From Micromonospora arida (GTDB lineage Bacteria > Actinomycetota > Actinomycetes > Mycobacteriales > Micromonosporaceae), in contig NZ_QGSY01000132.1 of assembly GCF_003857035.1 (NCBI RefSeq), positions 1 to 40,745 on the forward strand: a stretch of DNA of 40,745 bases, written 5' to 3'. The notes below the pieces were generated by a model that saw only the letters and a program-made list of their open reading frames with translations, did not search any database and was not told the origin of the DNA. Shown here piece by piece: positions 15,754 to 23,611 of the stretch (the first letter of the stretch is position 1; each line of letters begins with the position of its first letter). A program made the position numbers and the translations under genes.

Positions 15754-17028
15754 TCAGTTGACGTCGATGCGCACCGAGTCGAAGGCGGGGGTCTGGTTGG
15801 CCCGCTCCATCATCGGCAGGCGGTGCGAGCCGTCACCGGCCCAGACGGAGCACTGGGCGGTACCGGACTGCGGCAGGCCCGGAATCTGGATCGTCACCTC
15901 GTCGGGCTGGGCGCCACCGCGGCCGTCCTCGGTCGCGACGAAGAACGCGGGCACCTCCTGCGGCTCCGGCGGAGCGGTCAGGCTGTTCAGCATCCGGCAG
16001 GCGGTGTGGAAGTGACCGCGGACCAGGCCCTGGTCGTTGAGGAGCGAGCTCTCCACGTAGTAGCCACCCTGACCGGCGGCCAGGAAACGGTCCCGGACCA
16101 GGTTGCGGGTGCTGACCCGCAGGGTGAAGGGCTGGTTCTGGCCGACCTGGTCGGGGAACTGGGTGATCAGCAGCGACGGGTTGTTGGCCGCCGCGCCGAC
16201 CTCACCGAACTCGGTGCTCACACAACGGTTGCCGTTCTGGAAACCGTTGTGCGGCTGGAGCTGGCTCTCGTCGCAGTCGTTGGCGAGCACTCCGAGCCCG
16301 GCGCCGGGAGCGGTGCCACCACCAGGGGTCGTGGTGGGTGAGCTGCCGCCACCGTTGTTGCCGCCACCAGGGGTCGTGGTGGGTGAGGTGCCGCCGCCGT
16401 TGTTGCCACCCGTGCCGCCGGTGGGCTGCACCTGGCACTCGGCGAGCTGCGCGAGGCCCTGCGGCCGAGGTCCGACCCGGTCGATGGCGGTCGTGATCCG
16501 GTCCAGCACGGCGCGGCGCTTGCCGGCCAACGGCTGGAGGATCGCGCTGCGGATGAACGCCTCACCCTTGTTGCCCTCGGCGGCGAGGCGGCGGTCCGCC
16601 TCGGCGATCTGGGTCTGCAACTGGGCGAGGTTGCGGTCCACCTCGGCCCGCGCCCGGTTCGGCACCTGCGGCAGTTTGGCCGCCACATCCGGACAGGCGA
16701 TGGCCGTACCGGTGCCCACCGTGCCGTCCTTGCCGTCCTCGCACTCGGGGACCGACTGTTGTCCGTCACCCCAGTGATTACGTACCCACCGACCGTTCTG
16801 CCAGGTCCGGGTGGTCGAGCCGCCGCCGGTCGGCGCGGTCGCGCCTGGGCTCGGCTCCACGCACTGCCCGGAAGCCGGACGTGGCTTATTTGTCCGCCGG
16901 TCCTGGGCCGACGAAATCTGAGTCACGGCGACAACTCCGCCGAAGACCGCGAGCGTGCCGACAACTGCCAGCAGACGCTTGCTCCGCGCGTTGCCGGAAG
17001 GCCGGCGCGCCCGAGTGGACCTGCGCAT
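15754..17028 (-). CDS. Secreted or membrane-anchored protein with Gly/Thr/Pro repeat linker
   Basis: A 424-residue protein with an N-terminal signal or anchor (RSKRLLAVVGTLAVFGGVVAV, about 16-37). Residues 50-205 form a first domain with a Trp-rich patch (TWQNGRWVRNHWGDG) and a helical, charged stretch (RAEVDRNLAQLQTQIAEADRRL). A linker carries two 15-residue repeats of type NNGGG(T/S)SPTTTPGGG. The C-terminal domain (about 248-424) contains three or four Cys and segments such as FPDQVGQNQPFTLRVSTRNLVRD and GHFHTACRMLN. I recognise it only as a conserved actinomycete exported protein of unknown role. The ATG at 17028 has an excellent AAGGAGAG site. Its job may be in the envelope. Confidence 0.8.
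   Translation of the reverse strand: MRRSTRARRPSGNARSKRLLAVVGTLAVFGGVVAVTQISSAQDRRTNKPRPASGQCVEPSPGATAPTGGGSTTRTWQNGRWVRNHWGDGQQSVPECEDGKDGTVGTGTAIACPDVAAKLPQVPNRARAEVDRNLAQLQTQIAEADRRLAAEGNKGEAFIRSAILQPLAGKRRAVLDRITTAIDRVGPRPQGLAQLAECQVQPTGGTGGNNGGGTSPTTTPGGGNNGGGSSPTTTPGGGTAPGAGLGVLANDCDESQLQPHNGFQNGNRCVSTEFGEVGAAANNPSLLITQFPDQVGQNQPFTLRVSTRNLVRDRFLAAGQGGYYVESSLLNDQGLVRGHFHTACRMLNSLTAPPEPQEVPAFFVATEDGRGGAQPDEVTIQIPGLPQSGTAQCSVWAGDGSHRLPMMERANQTPAFDSVRIDVN
16315..16404. repeat. 45-bp tandem repeat inside the secreted-protein gene
   Basis: Two nearly identical 45-bp units (16315-16359 and 16360-16404) encode the two NNGGG-SPTTTPGGG linker repeats. The copies differ at only a few positions, so the duplication is recent. 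Copy number may vary between strains. Confidence 0.8.
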
Positions 17029-17322
17029 CGAATTGCTCTCCTTCTCGATCCGGTAGTGGATTTCTGCCCTCGGCGGACCGACGGATGTGAGGTGGCACGC
17101 CGCGGTGGCGACCCACCGTGGCCTACCCGGTAATGCGTCGATGGCCGACGATGCCCTTTCCGCACCGTCTCCCGCGCCCGGTGGACGCGGATGGGGAGAT
17201 CCTGTTCATTCGCGCAGGAGTACGGGGCTGCGGCCGGGAAGGTTCAACAGACGCACAGGAAATTGCCGCGACCCGACACGGAGCCGGTGCGGAGCAGGGA
17301 TCAGCAGGTGAAACGGCGCTGG
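17029..17322. other. Intergenic interval, promoter of the secreted-protein gene
   Basis: No gene is supported here. It holds the leader of the minus-strand gene starting at 17028 and the 3' flank of the minus-strand gene ending at 17323. No clear hairpin terminator or operator was recognised. Confidence 0.6.
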
Positions 17323-18198
17323 TCAGTCGGCGCAGAGGTGGTCGAAGGCGAAACCGCCGACCAGTTCGTGGCGACGCTGGCTCAGCGCGGCGATCCGGGC
17401 GGTCCACTCGCCGCGCGGCAGCAGGTCGGCCACGGCGTTCTCCCGTAGGCGTTCCCCCACCGCGACGGCGGCGAGATCCTCGGCCAGCCGGGCCGCGTCG
17501 ATGCCACAGGAGAAACGGTGTTCGGTCACCGAGACCTGCTCGATGAGGCACGCGTCGGGGCGTACCTGCACCCAGCTCCACCCCTGTGCCGGCCCGTCCA
17601 CCCAGCGGACGTGCAGCCCTCGCACGATCGGGTCGGCCACCTGCCCGGCCACGTACGCCTCGACCGCCGCCGCGCGGGTCAGCGCGCCGAGGTCGTTGAC
17701 CGGCCCGGTACGCCCGTCCGGCAGCCGGCCCAGGATGTCCCGGAAACCCACCGGCGCCGGTTCGGTCCCGGCGGCGGTGGCCCCGCCCGCGGCGTAGGCG
17801 CGCGCGTCGATCACGTACTCGACCAGGCGGCGGCCATGCTCGGCGGCGCTCAACGTGGGCGTACCGATCCGCAGAACGGGCAGGCCGACGGCCGCGCTCA
17901 CCGCGTCCGTGAGTCGCTCCACGCGCTGCTCCGCCGAGCCGGGAGACGGCACCGGGCCGATCTGGACGGCGACGACCGGACGGCCGGTGTCGGCGGCGTA
18001 GACCACGAAGTCGAAGCTGGCGCGGCTCGCCGAGGTCCACTGGCTGCCAGTGACACCGGGTGGGCGGCCCTGGACCAGATCAGTGAGCCGGCGTGCCGCC
18101 AGGACCCGGTGGCCGGCGCGGCTGAGCAGCGCGTCGCGTCCCGCCTCGGCGGGCATCGCCCGCAGCCAACCGGGGTCGTCGCTCCCGATGCTCGTCAT
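17323..18198 (-). CDS. DUF2726-like protein with degenerate nuclease-fold motif
   Basis: A 291-residue protein starting at ATG 18198 (MTSIGSDDPGW). Residues 25-125 resemble DUF2726, a PD-(D/E)XK-nuclease-like fold: VLAARRLTDLV, then SQWTSASRASFDFVVYAADTGRPVVAVQIG and DAVSAAVGLPVLRIG. In typical members the strand after the Asp ends in VELD. Here the acidic residue is replaced by Gln (VAVQIG) and the following Lys/Asp is absent, so catalysis is unlikely. The C-terminal 140 residues are not recognised (WVDGPAQGWSWVQVRPDACLIEQVSV). A role as a nucleic-acid or protein-binding scaffold is speculative. It is convergent with nothing and divergent from the Asp23 operon. Confidence 0.65.
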   Translation of the reverse strand: MTSIGSDDPGWLRAMPAEAGRDALLSRAGHRVLAARRLTDLVQGRPPGVTGSQWTSASRASFDFVVYAADTGRPVVAVQIGPVPSPGSAEQRVERLTDAVSAAVGLPVLRIGTPTLSAAEHGRRLVEYVIDARAYAAGGATAAGTEPAPVGFRDILGRLPDGRTGPVNDLGALTRAAAVEAYVAGQVADPIVRGLHVRWVDGPAQGWSWVQVRPDACLIEQVSVTEHRFSCGIDAARLAEDLAAVAVGERLRENAVADLLPRGEWTARIAALSQRRHELVGGFAFDHLCAD

Positions 18199-18362
18199 CT
18201 GCCTGATCCATCCGCCGGTCGGTCGAGCCGGGCCGAGTCTAGGTGGTCGATCATGGGCCACCGACTTACGATGTGACGCGGATCACAGCAGCGCCGACGT
18301 TCCAGGAATGGCCGCCGGGTGTATCCAGCGACCGCCGGTACCGGACCGGCCCGGAGGTGACC

Positions 18363-18554
18363 ATGTCGCGACAGCAGTTCGGCTTCCTCGCCGGGTTCCT
18401 CGCCGTGGCGGTCTGGGCGCTCGCCGGCGCCGGCGTGGCCGCCCTGGCCGTGCTCGCCGGCCTGCTCGGCTGGCTGGTCGTCCGGGTGCTCGACGGCGAC
18501 CTCGCGGTGACCGGTCTCGGCGACCGCCGCGCCGACGCTCGGCGGCGCCGGTGA
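18363..18554 (+). CDS. DUF2273-like small membrane protein, first gene of the Asp23 operon
   Basis: A 63-residue protein of two closely spaced transmembrane helices (FGFLAGFLAVAVWALAGAGVAAL and AVLAGLLGWLVVRVL) followed by a charged tail. It has the size and pattern of DUF2273 proteins that accompany Asp23/Gls24 genes in actinobacteria. ATG 18363 follows GGAGGTGACC. Its stop overlaps the GTG start of the next gene by 4 bp (GTGA), showing translational coupling. Confidence 0.75.
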   Translation: MSRQQFGFLAGFLAVAVWALAGAGVAALAVLAGLLGWLVVRVLDGDLAVTGLGDRRADARRRR

Positions 18555-18931
18555 CCACCCGCCCGTCCGCGGGGACGAACCCCGGCACCGGTCTGGCTGC
18601 CGGGACGACCGGCCCGGAGCGCCGCCCGGGCGACACCGCGGACGTCGCGCGGATCGCGGTGCAGGCGGCCAGCCTCGTGCCGGGCGTGTCCGTCGTCCGC
18701 CCGGCGGCGGTCCGCCTGGATGACCAATCCGTCGGACTCGACCTGCACCTGATCACCTGGTACGGGCACAGCGTGCCGACGATCGCCGAAACGGTCCGGG
18801 CGGTGGTCACCGACCAGGTTGCCGCCCAGACCGGGCTCAGCGTGGCGGTGGTGACCGTCACCGTGGACGACCTGCTCGTCCCCGGCGTCGACTCCTCCGG
18901 CGTCGGCACCGCCACACCGGAGGACGGCTGA
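18551..18931 (+). CDS. Asp23/Gls24 family envelope-stress protein
   Basis: A 126-residue protein starting at GTG 18551 within the stop of the preceding gene. After a 30-residue disordered head comes the Asp23 fold: VARIAVQAASLVPGVSVVRPAAVRLDDQSVGLDLHLITWYGHSVPTIAETVRAVVTDQVAAQTGLSVAVVTVTVDDLLVP. These are soluble proteins that line the inner face of the membrane through partner anchors and support cell-envelope homeostasis. The pattern GTPVxRV seen in canonical members is diverged here. Two membrane anchors follow in the same operon. Confidence 0.85.
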   Translation: MTTRPSAGTNPGTGLAAGTTGPERRPGDTADVARIAVQAASLVPGVSVVRPAAVRLDDQSVGLDLHLITWYGHSVPTIAETVRAVVTDQVAAQTGLSVAVVTVTVDDLLVPGVDSSGVGTATPEDG

Positions 18932-18932
18932 G

Positions 18933-19454
18933 ATGCGTACGGCCAACCGGGTCGCCTCGTTGCTGCTGGCCACCGCCCTGCTTCTCGGTGGCGCCGCGGC
19001 GGCCGTCCAGGCGTTGCTGCTCACCCTGCACCGACCGACACCGTTCGACACCAGCGGCTGGCTCGACGCGCTGAGCGGCACCCGGTGGCGCGACCCCACC
19101 GTCCGGGCCGTGGCCGGCGGGGCTCTCCTGCTGGGCCTGGCCATCCTCGTCGCCCAGTTGCGCCGTTGGACGCCGGTCCGCCTGCGCGCCGACGAGCGCG
19201 ATGGCTGGTACCTGCACCGGCGCTGTGTGGAACGGCGGCTCGCCGACGCCGCCAGCGCGGTGCCGGGCGTCCGCCGCGCCCGGGTCCGGGTCCGACGGCG
19301 CGGTGGCCAGTGGCGCCCCCGGGTCCGCGCGACCGGCGACCCGGCGGCCCGGGCGGAGATCGAGTTCGCCGTGCACCAGGAGTTGCGCCACCTCACCGCA
19401 CCCCGCCCCGCCCGGATCGACGTCCGGCTGCTGCCTCGGCGACGGCCGGCGTGA
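18933..19454 (+). CDS. DUF6286-type membrane protein of the Asp23 operon
   Basis: A 173-residue protein with two transmembrane helices (about 5-30 and 58-80), then a basic cytoplasmic domain (RRCVERRLADAASAVPGVRRARVRVRRRGGQWRPRVRATGDP) that resembles an Asp23-like alpha/beta fold. This matches DUF6286 proteins encoded beside Asp23 genes. ATG 18933 starts one base after the preceding stop. The stop overlaps the next start (GTGA). Confidence 0.8.
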   Translation: MRTANRVASLLLATALLLGGAAAAVQALLLTLHRPTPFDTSGWLDALSGTRWRDPTVRAVAGGALLLGLAILVAQLRRWTPVRLRADERDGWYLHRRCVERRLADAASAVPGVRRARVRVRRRGGQWRPRVRATGDPAARAEIEFAVHQELRHLTAPRPARIDVRLLPRRRPA

Positions 19455-20011
19455 GCAACGCCGGGCACCGACTGCTGTGGACCGTCATCGCGCTGCTGCT
19501 GGTCGCGGGCGGCGCCGGGGCGCTGACTGCCAGCCTCGGTACGTTGCCCGGCGCTGACCCGGCGGCGGTGCTGCTCAGCGCCGAACTGGTCGACCGGTGG
19601 CGGAGGGCCGCGCCGTGGAGCACCCTGGCCGCGGCCGTCGCCGGAGCACTGTTCGCGCTGGCCGGGCAACGCCTGCTGGCCCGGGAGCTGCGGGGCCCGG
19701 ACGGCACGCTGCGCGGCACCCTGAGCCACCCCGGACGCCGGCCGGGCCGGACCCGGCTGGCCACCGACGTTCTCGCCGACGCGCTGGCCCGCGACCTGAC
19801 CGGCAACCCCGGGGTACGCCGGGCCCGGGTGGTGCTCACCGGCGCGCCACCGCACCCCGACGTGTGGATCCGGGTGGACCTCACCGCCGACGCGCCGACC
19901 GCCGGCGTACGCGAGCACGTACGCGCCGCGGTCCGCCGATTCGCGGCGACGACCGACTGCCAGCCCGCGCACCTCGACGTGACCGCCCGCATCGAGGCGA
20001 GCCACCCCTGA
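19451..20011 (+). CDS. AmaP-like Asp23 membrane anchor
   Basis: A 186-residue protein with two N-terminal transmembrane helices (LLWTVIALLLVAGGAGALTA and STLAAAVAGALFALAGQRLLA) and a cytoplasmic domain containing LATDVLADALARDLTGNPGVRRARVVLTGAPPHPDVWIRVDL. This is the topology of alkaline-shock membrane anchors such as AmaP, which recruit Asp23 to the membrane. GTG 19451 is set by the 4-bp overlap with the previous gene. Its domain parallels that of the DUF6286 protein (PGVRRARV in both), suggesting an old duplication. Confidence 0.75.
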   Translation: MSNAGHRLLWTVIALLLVAGGAGALTASLGTLPGADPAAVLLSAELVDRWRRAAPWSTLAAAVAGALFALAGQRLLARELRGPDGTLRGTLSHPGRRPGRTRLATDVLADALARDLTGNPGVRRARVVLTGAPPHPDVWIRVDLTADAPTAGVREHVRAAVRRFAATTDCQPAHLDVTARIEASHP

Positions 20012-20067
20012 CCCGACGCCGACCCGAGAGGCATGATCGGTGTCGGCGGCGAACAGGAGGTACGCGG

Positions 20068-20793
20068 GTGCGGGTGGTGTCGCTGGTGCCGTCCCTGACC
20101 GAGGCGGTGGCGCTGACCCTGCCGGGAGCGCTGGTCGGAGCCACCGACTGGTGCAGCCACCCGGCCGGGCTCGACGTGGCCCGGGTCGGCGGCAGCAAGT
20201 ACCCCGATCTGGACCGGGTGCGCGCACTGCGTCCGGACGTGGTGCTGCTGAACGTTGAGGAGAACCGCCGGGCCGACGCGGAGGCGTTACAGGCGGCCGG
20301 CGTACCGGTGCGGGTCACCTGTCCGCGGACCGTTTCGGGCGCGTTGGCCGAGCTGGGCGACCTGCTGACCGAACTGGGTGCGCCGACGGAGCCGGCCTGG
20401 CTGCGGGACGCCCGGCGGGCGTGGGCCACACCACCCCGGCTGACGACGACCCGTCGCGCGGTGGTGCCGGTCTGGCGTCGGCCGTGGGTGGTGCTCGGCG
20501 GCGACACGTTCGCCGGTGACGTGCTGCGCCGCCTCGGCGTGGTCAACGCCTACGACGAGCACCCCGAACGCTATCCCCGCCCGACCCTGGCCGAACTACG
20601 CGAACGAGAGCCCGACCTGGTGGTGCTGCCCGACGAGCCGTACCGGTTCACCGCCGACGACGGGCCGGAGGCGTTTCCCGGCGTACCGTGCGCCCTGCTC
20701 TCCGGGCGGCACCTCACCTGGTACGGCCCGTCCCTGGCCGAGGCGCCCGCGTTGCTCGCCGACCAGCTGTCCCGGCCGGTGCTGGTCGGCTGA
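20068..20793 (+). CDS. Helical-backbone metal receptor (BtuF-like) without signal peptide
   Basis: A 241-residue protein with the fold of BtuF/FhuD substrate-binding proteins: VRVVSLVPSLTEAVALTLPGALVGATDWCSHPAG, then VGGSKYPDLDRVRALRPDVVLLNVEENRRADAEALQAAGVPVRV, a long linking helix, and YDEHPERYPRPTLAELREREPDLVVLPDEPY. Residues that contact corrinoid in BtuF (W in DWCSHP) are present in this family. There is no signal peptide or lipobox and no transporter gene nearby, so it is a cytosolic homologue of unknown ligand. GTG 20068 follows a perfect AGGAGG with 7 nt spacing. Confidence 0.82.
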   Translation: MRVVSLVPSLTEAVALTLPGALVGATDWCSHPAGLDVARVGGSKYPDLDRVRALRPDVVLLNVEENRRADAEALQAAGVPVRVTCPRTVSGALAELGDLLTELGAPTEPAWLRDARRAWATPPRLTTTRRAVVPVWRRPWVVLGGDTFAGDVLRRLGVVNAYDEHPERYPRPTLAELREREPDLVVLPDEPYRFTADDGPEAFPGVPCALLSGRHLTWYGPSLAEAPALLADQLSRPVLVG

Positions 20794-20800
20794 CCCCGGC

Positions 20801-20840
20801 CAGCGGCCCGGCGGCTCAACCAGCGGCCCGGCGGCTCAGC
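20801..20840. repeat. 20-bp tandem duplication at the end of the TerC gene
   Basis: CAGCGGCCCGGCGGCTCAAC (20801-20820) is repeated at 20821-20840 with one change. The second copy carries the TerC stop codon, so the first copy provides a second, downstream TGA. It looks like a slippage duplication. Confidence 0.8.
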
Positions 20841-21777
20841 CGTCGGTTCGGCGGAGGGCGGCCAGGGTGCTGGCGCCGATGGAGACCGTCAGGGTCAGCA
20901 GCACCACGGCCAGGGTCAACCAGACCGGCAGCTTGCCCACCGGCGTCTCGGCGAGAATCAGCTTCAGCCCGGCGAAGGCCAGTAGCAGCGCCAACCCGTA
21001 CCGCAGGTAGCCGAAGTGGCGCAGCAGGCCAGCGAGGCAGAAGTAGAGGCTGCGCAGCCCCAGGACGGCGAACGCGGTGGCCGTCCAGACCAGGAAGGTG
21101 TTCGTGGTGATGGCAAGGATCGCCGCCACCGAGTCAATGGCGAAGACCACGTCGGTGGCCTCGATGGCGACGAGCGCGACCAGCAGCAACGTCGCCACCC
21201 GACGGCCGGCCACCCGGGCGGTGAACCGGTCGCCGTGGTAGCGGGCGTCGGTGGGCACCAGCCGCCGGAACAGCCGGACCACGACGTTGCGTTCCGGGTC
21301 GACGTCCGGCTTTCCGCGTACGGCCAGCCGCCAGCCTGTCCAGATCAGGAACGCGCCCAGCACGAACCCGGCCCAGGCGAGCCGGTCCAGCAACTCGGCA
21401 CCGGCGAAGATGAACAGCAGCCGGAAGACGAGTGCCCCCACGACACCCCAGAACAGCACCTTGTGCTGATAGCCCGGCGGCACCTGGAAGTAGCCGAAGA
21501 GCAGCGCGAAGACGAAAACGTTGTCCACCGAGAGCGCCTTCTCCAGCAGGTAGCCGGAGAAGTACGCGATGGCCGGGTCACCGCCGAGGCCCCACCAGAC
21601 GACCAACCCGAACAGCAGACCGGCGCCGATCCAGACGGCGCTCCACAGCAGCGCCTCGCGGAGCTCGATGACGTGGTTGTCCCGGTGCAGGAGCACATCC
21701 ACGGCGAGCAGCACCGCGATCACCGCGCCGACCGCCGCCCAGGCCCACAGCGGGACCGCGACCGTCGCCTCAGCCAC
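20836..21777 (-). CDS. TerC-family integral membrane protein
   Basis: A 313-residue protein of about nine transmembrane helices with the TerC hallmark segments: DNHVIELREALLWSAVWIGAGLLFG, EKALSVDNVFVFALLFGYF and EATDVVFAIDSVAAILAITTNTFLVWTATAFAVLGLRSLYF. The conserved Asp residues in SVDN and AIDS lie in membrane segments. Members relate to tellurite resistance, and some act in metal-ion (Mn) export or the metalation of secreted enzymes. GTG 21777 is preferred because GGAGGG lies 7 nt upstream; ATG 21792 would add five residues and lacks such a site. Confidence 0.88.
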   Translation of the reverse strand: MAEATVAVPLWAWAAVGAVIAVLLAVDVLLHRDNHVIELREALLWSAVWIGAGLLFGLVVWWGLGGDPAIAYFSGYLLEKALSVDNVFVFALLFGYFQVPPGYQHKVLFWGVVGALVFRLLFIFAGAELLDRLAWAGFVLGAFLIWTGWRLAVRGKPDVDPERNVVVRLFRRLVPTDARYHGDRFTARVAGRRVATLLLVALVAIEATDVVFAIDSVAAILAITTNTFLVWTATAFAVLGLRSLYFCLAGLLRHFGYLRYGLALLLAFAGLKLILAETPVGKLPVWLTLAVVLLTLTVSIGASTLAALRRTDG

Positions 21778-21930
21778 CGACGCCCTCCGCATCGATCACC
21801 GCGCACCGCCCGTCAACCAGGCCGGCCGGCCTTTTCCGAGCTTAGGTGAACGCCCGACCCGGCATCGGACGGTCGACCGAAGTCGGGTCGGGCACCACTA
21901 CGGCGACCTGGCGGTCCCCAGGGGCGACGG

Positions 21931-21963
21931 CTGAGGCTCTGGGCGGGCGCCGCCCCTGCTCAG
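21931..21963 (-). terminator. Hairpin at the end of the CBS-domain gene
   Basis: CTGAG...CTCAG (21931-21935 with 21959-21963) encloses a 6-bp GGGCGG/CCGCCC stem at 21941-21955, overlapping the stop codon of the minus-strand gene. A second, 9-bp inverted repeat (CCCGACCCG/CGGGTCGGG) lies further on at 21853-21892. Confidence 0.5.
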
Positions 21964-22649
21964 GCGACCGGCATCACCTGGCGGGGGTCGGAGATCGTGT
22001 CGTCGGCGTCGTAGGCGATCGCGTTGGTCACCCGCACGACACCACTGACCTGCCCCGCGAGTCGACCGGCGAGGTCGACGGCGGAGCGGCGGTCCAGCCG
22101 ACCGGCCAGAGTCACGTCACCGTGGCGGACCTCGACCGTGACCAGTCCATCCCGCACCGCGAGCACCCGGCGCAGTACCTCCTGGACCACGTCCTCCCGA
22201 ATCTCGGCGTCCGAGCGCAGGTGCACCCGCAGCAGGTCGGCACGACTGACGATCCCGACCAGCCGGCCCAGGTCGTCCAGCACGGGCAGCCGTTTGACCT
22301 GCTCCCGGTCCATCAGCCGGGCAGCGGCGGACAGCATCGCCTCCGGATCGGTGGTGACCGCCGGCGCGGTCATCAGGTCGCCGGCCAGCAGGGCGGCACT
22401 CTTGCCACGGGCACCGCGCCGACGGCGGCTCTCGAAGACCCGTCGCAGCGCCGGATCACCGGCGCGCTCGACCCGGTGCAGCAGATCAGCCTCGGACACC
22501 ACCCCCAGCACCCGGTGGAAGTCGTCGATCACCGGCACCGCGCTGACACCGCGGCGCAACAGCACATCGACGATCTCCCGGTACGGGGTCTCGGCCACCA
22601 CGGTCTCGACCTCCCGGGTCATCACGTCACCCACCTGCCAGGTCCTCAT
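21960..22649 (-). CDS. CBS-pair and BON domain protein
   Basis: A 229-residue protein. Two CBS motifs form a Bateman module: residues 1-65 (VGDVMTREVETVVAETPYREIVDVL, VPVIDDFHRVLGVVSEADLL) and about 90-150 (AGDLMTAPAVTTDPEAML, LPVLDDLGRLVGIVSRADLL). A BON domain follows (about 160-225, DVVQEVLRRVLAVRDGLVTVEVRHGDVTLAGRLDRRSAVDLAGRLAGQVSGV). CBS pairs sense adenosine nucleotides, and BON domains bind membranes or phospholipid. This fusion is common in actinomycete stress regulons. ATG 22649 follows GGAGAGGGAGG. It is divergent from a DoxX-like gene, sharing a 190-bp promoter region with the dyad ACGACCG-N8-CGGTCGT at 22683-22704. Confidence 0.88.
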   Translation of the reverse strand: MRTWQVGDVMTREVETVVAETPYREIVDVLLRRGVSAVPVIDDFHRVLGVVSEADLLHRVERAGDPALRRVFESRRRRGARGKSAALLAGDLMTAPAVTTDPEAMLSAAARLMDREQVKRLPVLDDLGRLVGIVSRADLLRVHLRSDAEIREDVVQEVLRRVLAVRDGLVTVEVRHGDVTLAGRLDRRSAVDLAGRLAGQVSGVVRVTNAIAYDADDTISDPRQVMPVA

Positions 22650-22847
22650 CACGGCCTCCCTCTCCTGGTCCATCTCGGACGCTACGACCGAGCGCCGACG
22701 GTCGTCAGGGCCGCCGGACCGGACCGGAGGGGGTCGAACGTCCCGAGCAGGTGCGGTCTGTCGGCCCTGCCGCCGAGAACGCCGTGGGAGTCCACTGGAG
22801 ATGCCACCGGGAAGCGCGGTGCGAAGCTGAGAAGGGACGTGGAGACC

Positions 22848-23396
22848 ATGGTCGCGACGACCGAGCGGGTCACCGCCGATAACACCGCTCCGAAGGCCGG
22901 CACCGCTCACGAACGGACCGTCCGGTACATCCTGGCCGGCACCCGGCTGGCGCTCGGCTGGATCTTCCTCTGGGCCTTCATCGACAAGATGTTCGGCTTC
23001 GGGATGGCCACCGAGTCGAAGAACGCCTGGATCAACGGGGGCAGCCCCACCAAGGGATTCCTGACCTTCGGCGTGAGCGGCCCGTTCAAGGATCTCTACG
23101 CCGGGATCGCCGGTGCCACCTGGGCGGACTGGCTCTTCATGATCGGCCTGGCCGGGATCGGTGTCGCGCTGCTGCTCGGCATCGGTATGCGGGTCGCCGC
23201 CGTGGCCGGTGGGCTGCTGCTGGTCATGATGTGGACCGCCGTCCTGCCTCCGGAGAACAACCCCTTCATGGACGACCACCTGATCTACGCGGCGGTGCTG
23301 GCGGTCCTGGCGCTGGTCAACGCCGGCGACACCTGGGGTCTCGGCCGGGTGTGGGCGAGGCTGCCGATCGTCCGGCGGATGCCCTGGCTGCGGTGA
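22848..23396 (+). CDS. DoxX/TQO-like membrane protein
   Basis: A 182-residue protein with four or five transmembrane helices: RYILAGTRLALGWIFLWAFIDKMFGFG, WADWLFMIGLAGIGVALLLGIGMR, VAAVAGGLLLVMMWTAVLP and LIYAAVLAVLALVNAGDTWGLGRVW. The pattern, including an NPFMDDHLIYA loop, resembles the DoxD/DoxX subunits of thiosulfate:quinone oxidoreductase-like proteins found beside stress genes in actinomycetes; enzymatic activity is not shown. ATG 22848 has GGAG 4 nt upstream. GTG 22839 in the same frame is better placed behind AAGGGAC and is an alternative start. Confidence 0.75.
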   Translation: MVATTERVTADNTAPKAGTAHERTVRYILAGTRLALGWIFLWAFIDKMFGFGMATESKNAWINGGSPTKGFLTFGVSGPFKDLYAGIAGATWADWLFMIGLAGIGVALLLGIGMRVAAVAGGLLLVMMWTAVLPPENNPFMDDHLIYAAVLAVLALVNAGDTWGLGRVWARLPIVRRMPWLR

Positions 23397-23409
23397 ACAC
23401 GGCACCCCC

Positions 23410-23447
23410 CGCGGCGGACGTCACCAGCACTGGTGGCGCCCGCCGCG
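23410..23447 (+). terminator. Hairpin terminator after the DoxX/TQO-like gene
   Basis: GCGGCGG...TCACCAG pairs with CTGGTGG...CCGCCGC across a very short loop (23410-23447), 13 nt past the stop, followed by TCGTCGTTTC. Confidence 0.7.
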
Positions 23448-23611
23448 TCGTCGTTTCACCGCCCGGGCCCGCAGCGCTACCGGGACCGTCGGTGCACGAC
23501 CGGCGGACGGGCCGCAGAGCAGGTTGCGGGTCCGCCGCACATCGGTGAGGGGTGATCCGGCAGGATCGACGGTGACCGGACACATCACCCAACACGGCAG
23601 GAGATCCCCGC

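Noticed and set aside
17118..17546. Plus-strand gene before the DUF2726-like gene
   Set aside because: It runs into the antisense of a better supported gene and encodes Arg-rich low-complexity sequence.
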